A stretch of DNA of 64,000 bases from Mucilaginibacter hurinus. Its GTDB lineage: Bacteria > Bacteroidota > Bacteroidia > Sphingobacteriales > Sphingobacteriaceae. Below, in pieces: positions 63,978-64,000 of the stretch (the stretch's first letter is position 1; each line of letters begins with the position of its first letter). A program made the position numbers and the translations under genes. Below the pieces are notes generated by a model. That model was not told the origin of the DNA, ran no database searches, and saw only the letters and a program-made list of their open reading frames with translations. The stretch spans positions 1-64,000 of the forward strand of contig NZ_QGDC01000003.1 of assembly GCF_003324525.1 (NCBI RefSeq). Direction: 5' to 3'.

Positions 63978-64000
63978 CTCACTCTGTACAGCGAGAACTC

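Overview
The window looks like a chromosome segment of a Bacteroidota bacterium of the Sphingobacteriaceae (Mucilaginibacter/Pedobacter type; the genus is a guess). Grounds seen in the sequence: Bacteroidota promoter elements (TTTG or TTG, 19 bases, then TAnnTTTG), a SusC/SusD locus, the gene order bamD-rpoZ-coaBC-DUF4835, recN, a fused CcoN-CcoO oxidase subunit and propeller-type (Reg_prop/Y_Y_Y) sensors. I see no tRNA gene, CRISPR array, insertion sequence or phage genes. The left end holds two leftward promoters of rRNA-operon type, so an rrn operon probably starts just outside the window.

Layout. 0.6-10.3 kb: housekeeping genes on the plus strand (bamD, rpoZ, coaBC, DUF4835, a BlaI/M56 antirepressor pair, recN, fabI, the c-di-AMP synthase cdaA). 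10.4-19.5 kb: a small secreted protein, an M1 aminopeptidase, an exported Gfo/Idh/MocA oxidoreductase with a double DUF1080 protein, a bacilliredoxin, two small unknowns and ahcY. 19.5-22.4 kb: a metal-handling cassette (AraC regulator with a metal-binding N-terminus, HMA-MauE membrane protein, His-rich outer-membrane-type protein). 23.3-43.7 kb: a polysaccharide utilisation locus (SusC, SusD, LamG lipoprotein, two GH144-like enzymes, GH43-like, GH3) with two divergent propeller sensors; the enzyme set suggests beta-1,2-glucan. 43.7-47.2 kb: miscellaneous genes, including a SMUG2-type DNA glycosylase. 47.4-56.3 kb: a complete cbb3 oxidase locus (ccoI, ccoS, ccoNO, ccoQ, ccoP, ccoG, fixH, a TauE/DsbD_2-like protein) and a small membrane protein. 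56.3-64 kb: an unknown Cys-containing protein, hemN, a D-lactate dehydrogenase, and a two-gene signalling system.

The most interesting part is the right third. The kinase at 61750-62934 has a PAS domain carrying the heme-pocket residues of rhizobial FixL (equivalents of H200, R206, H214 and R220). Its partner at 60698-61747 is a receiver domain fused to a CRP/FNR-type activator with an FNR-like recognition helix (E..SR). FNR-type dyads, TGA(C/T)-N4-(A/G)TCA, lie upstream of ccoI, ccoNO, the 115-residue membrane protein, ldh-hemN, the kinase operon itself, the divergent HPt-like gene and a fixH-like gene. They sit at fixed distances (centres 55 and 32-33 bases upstream of the -7 element centre, i.e. 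about -62 and -40). I infer a short oxygen-response circuit, in effect FixL plus a fused FixJ-FixK, that controls high-affinity respiration, anaerobic heme synthesis and lactate fermentation, and also controls itself through a symmetric three-box array.
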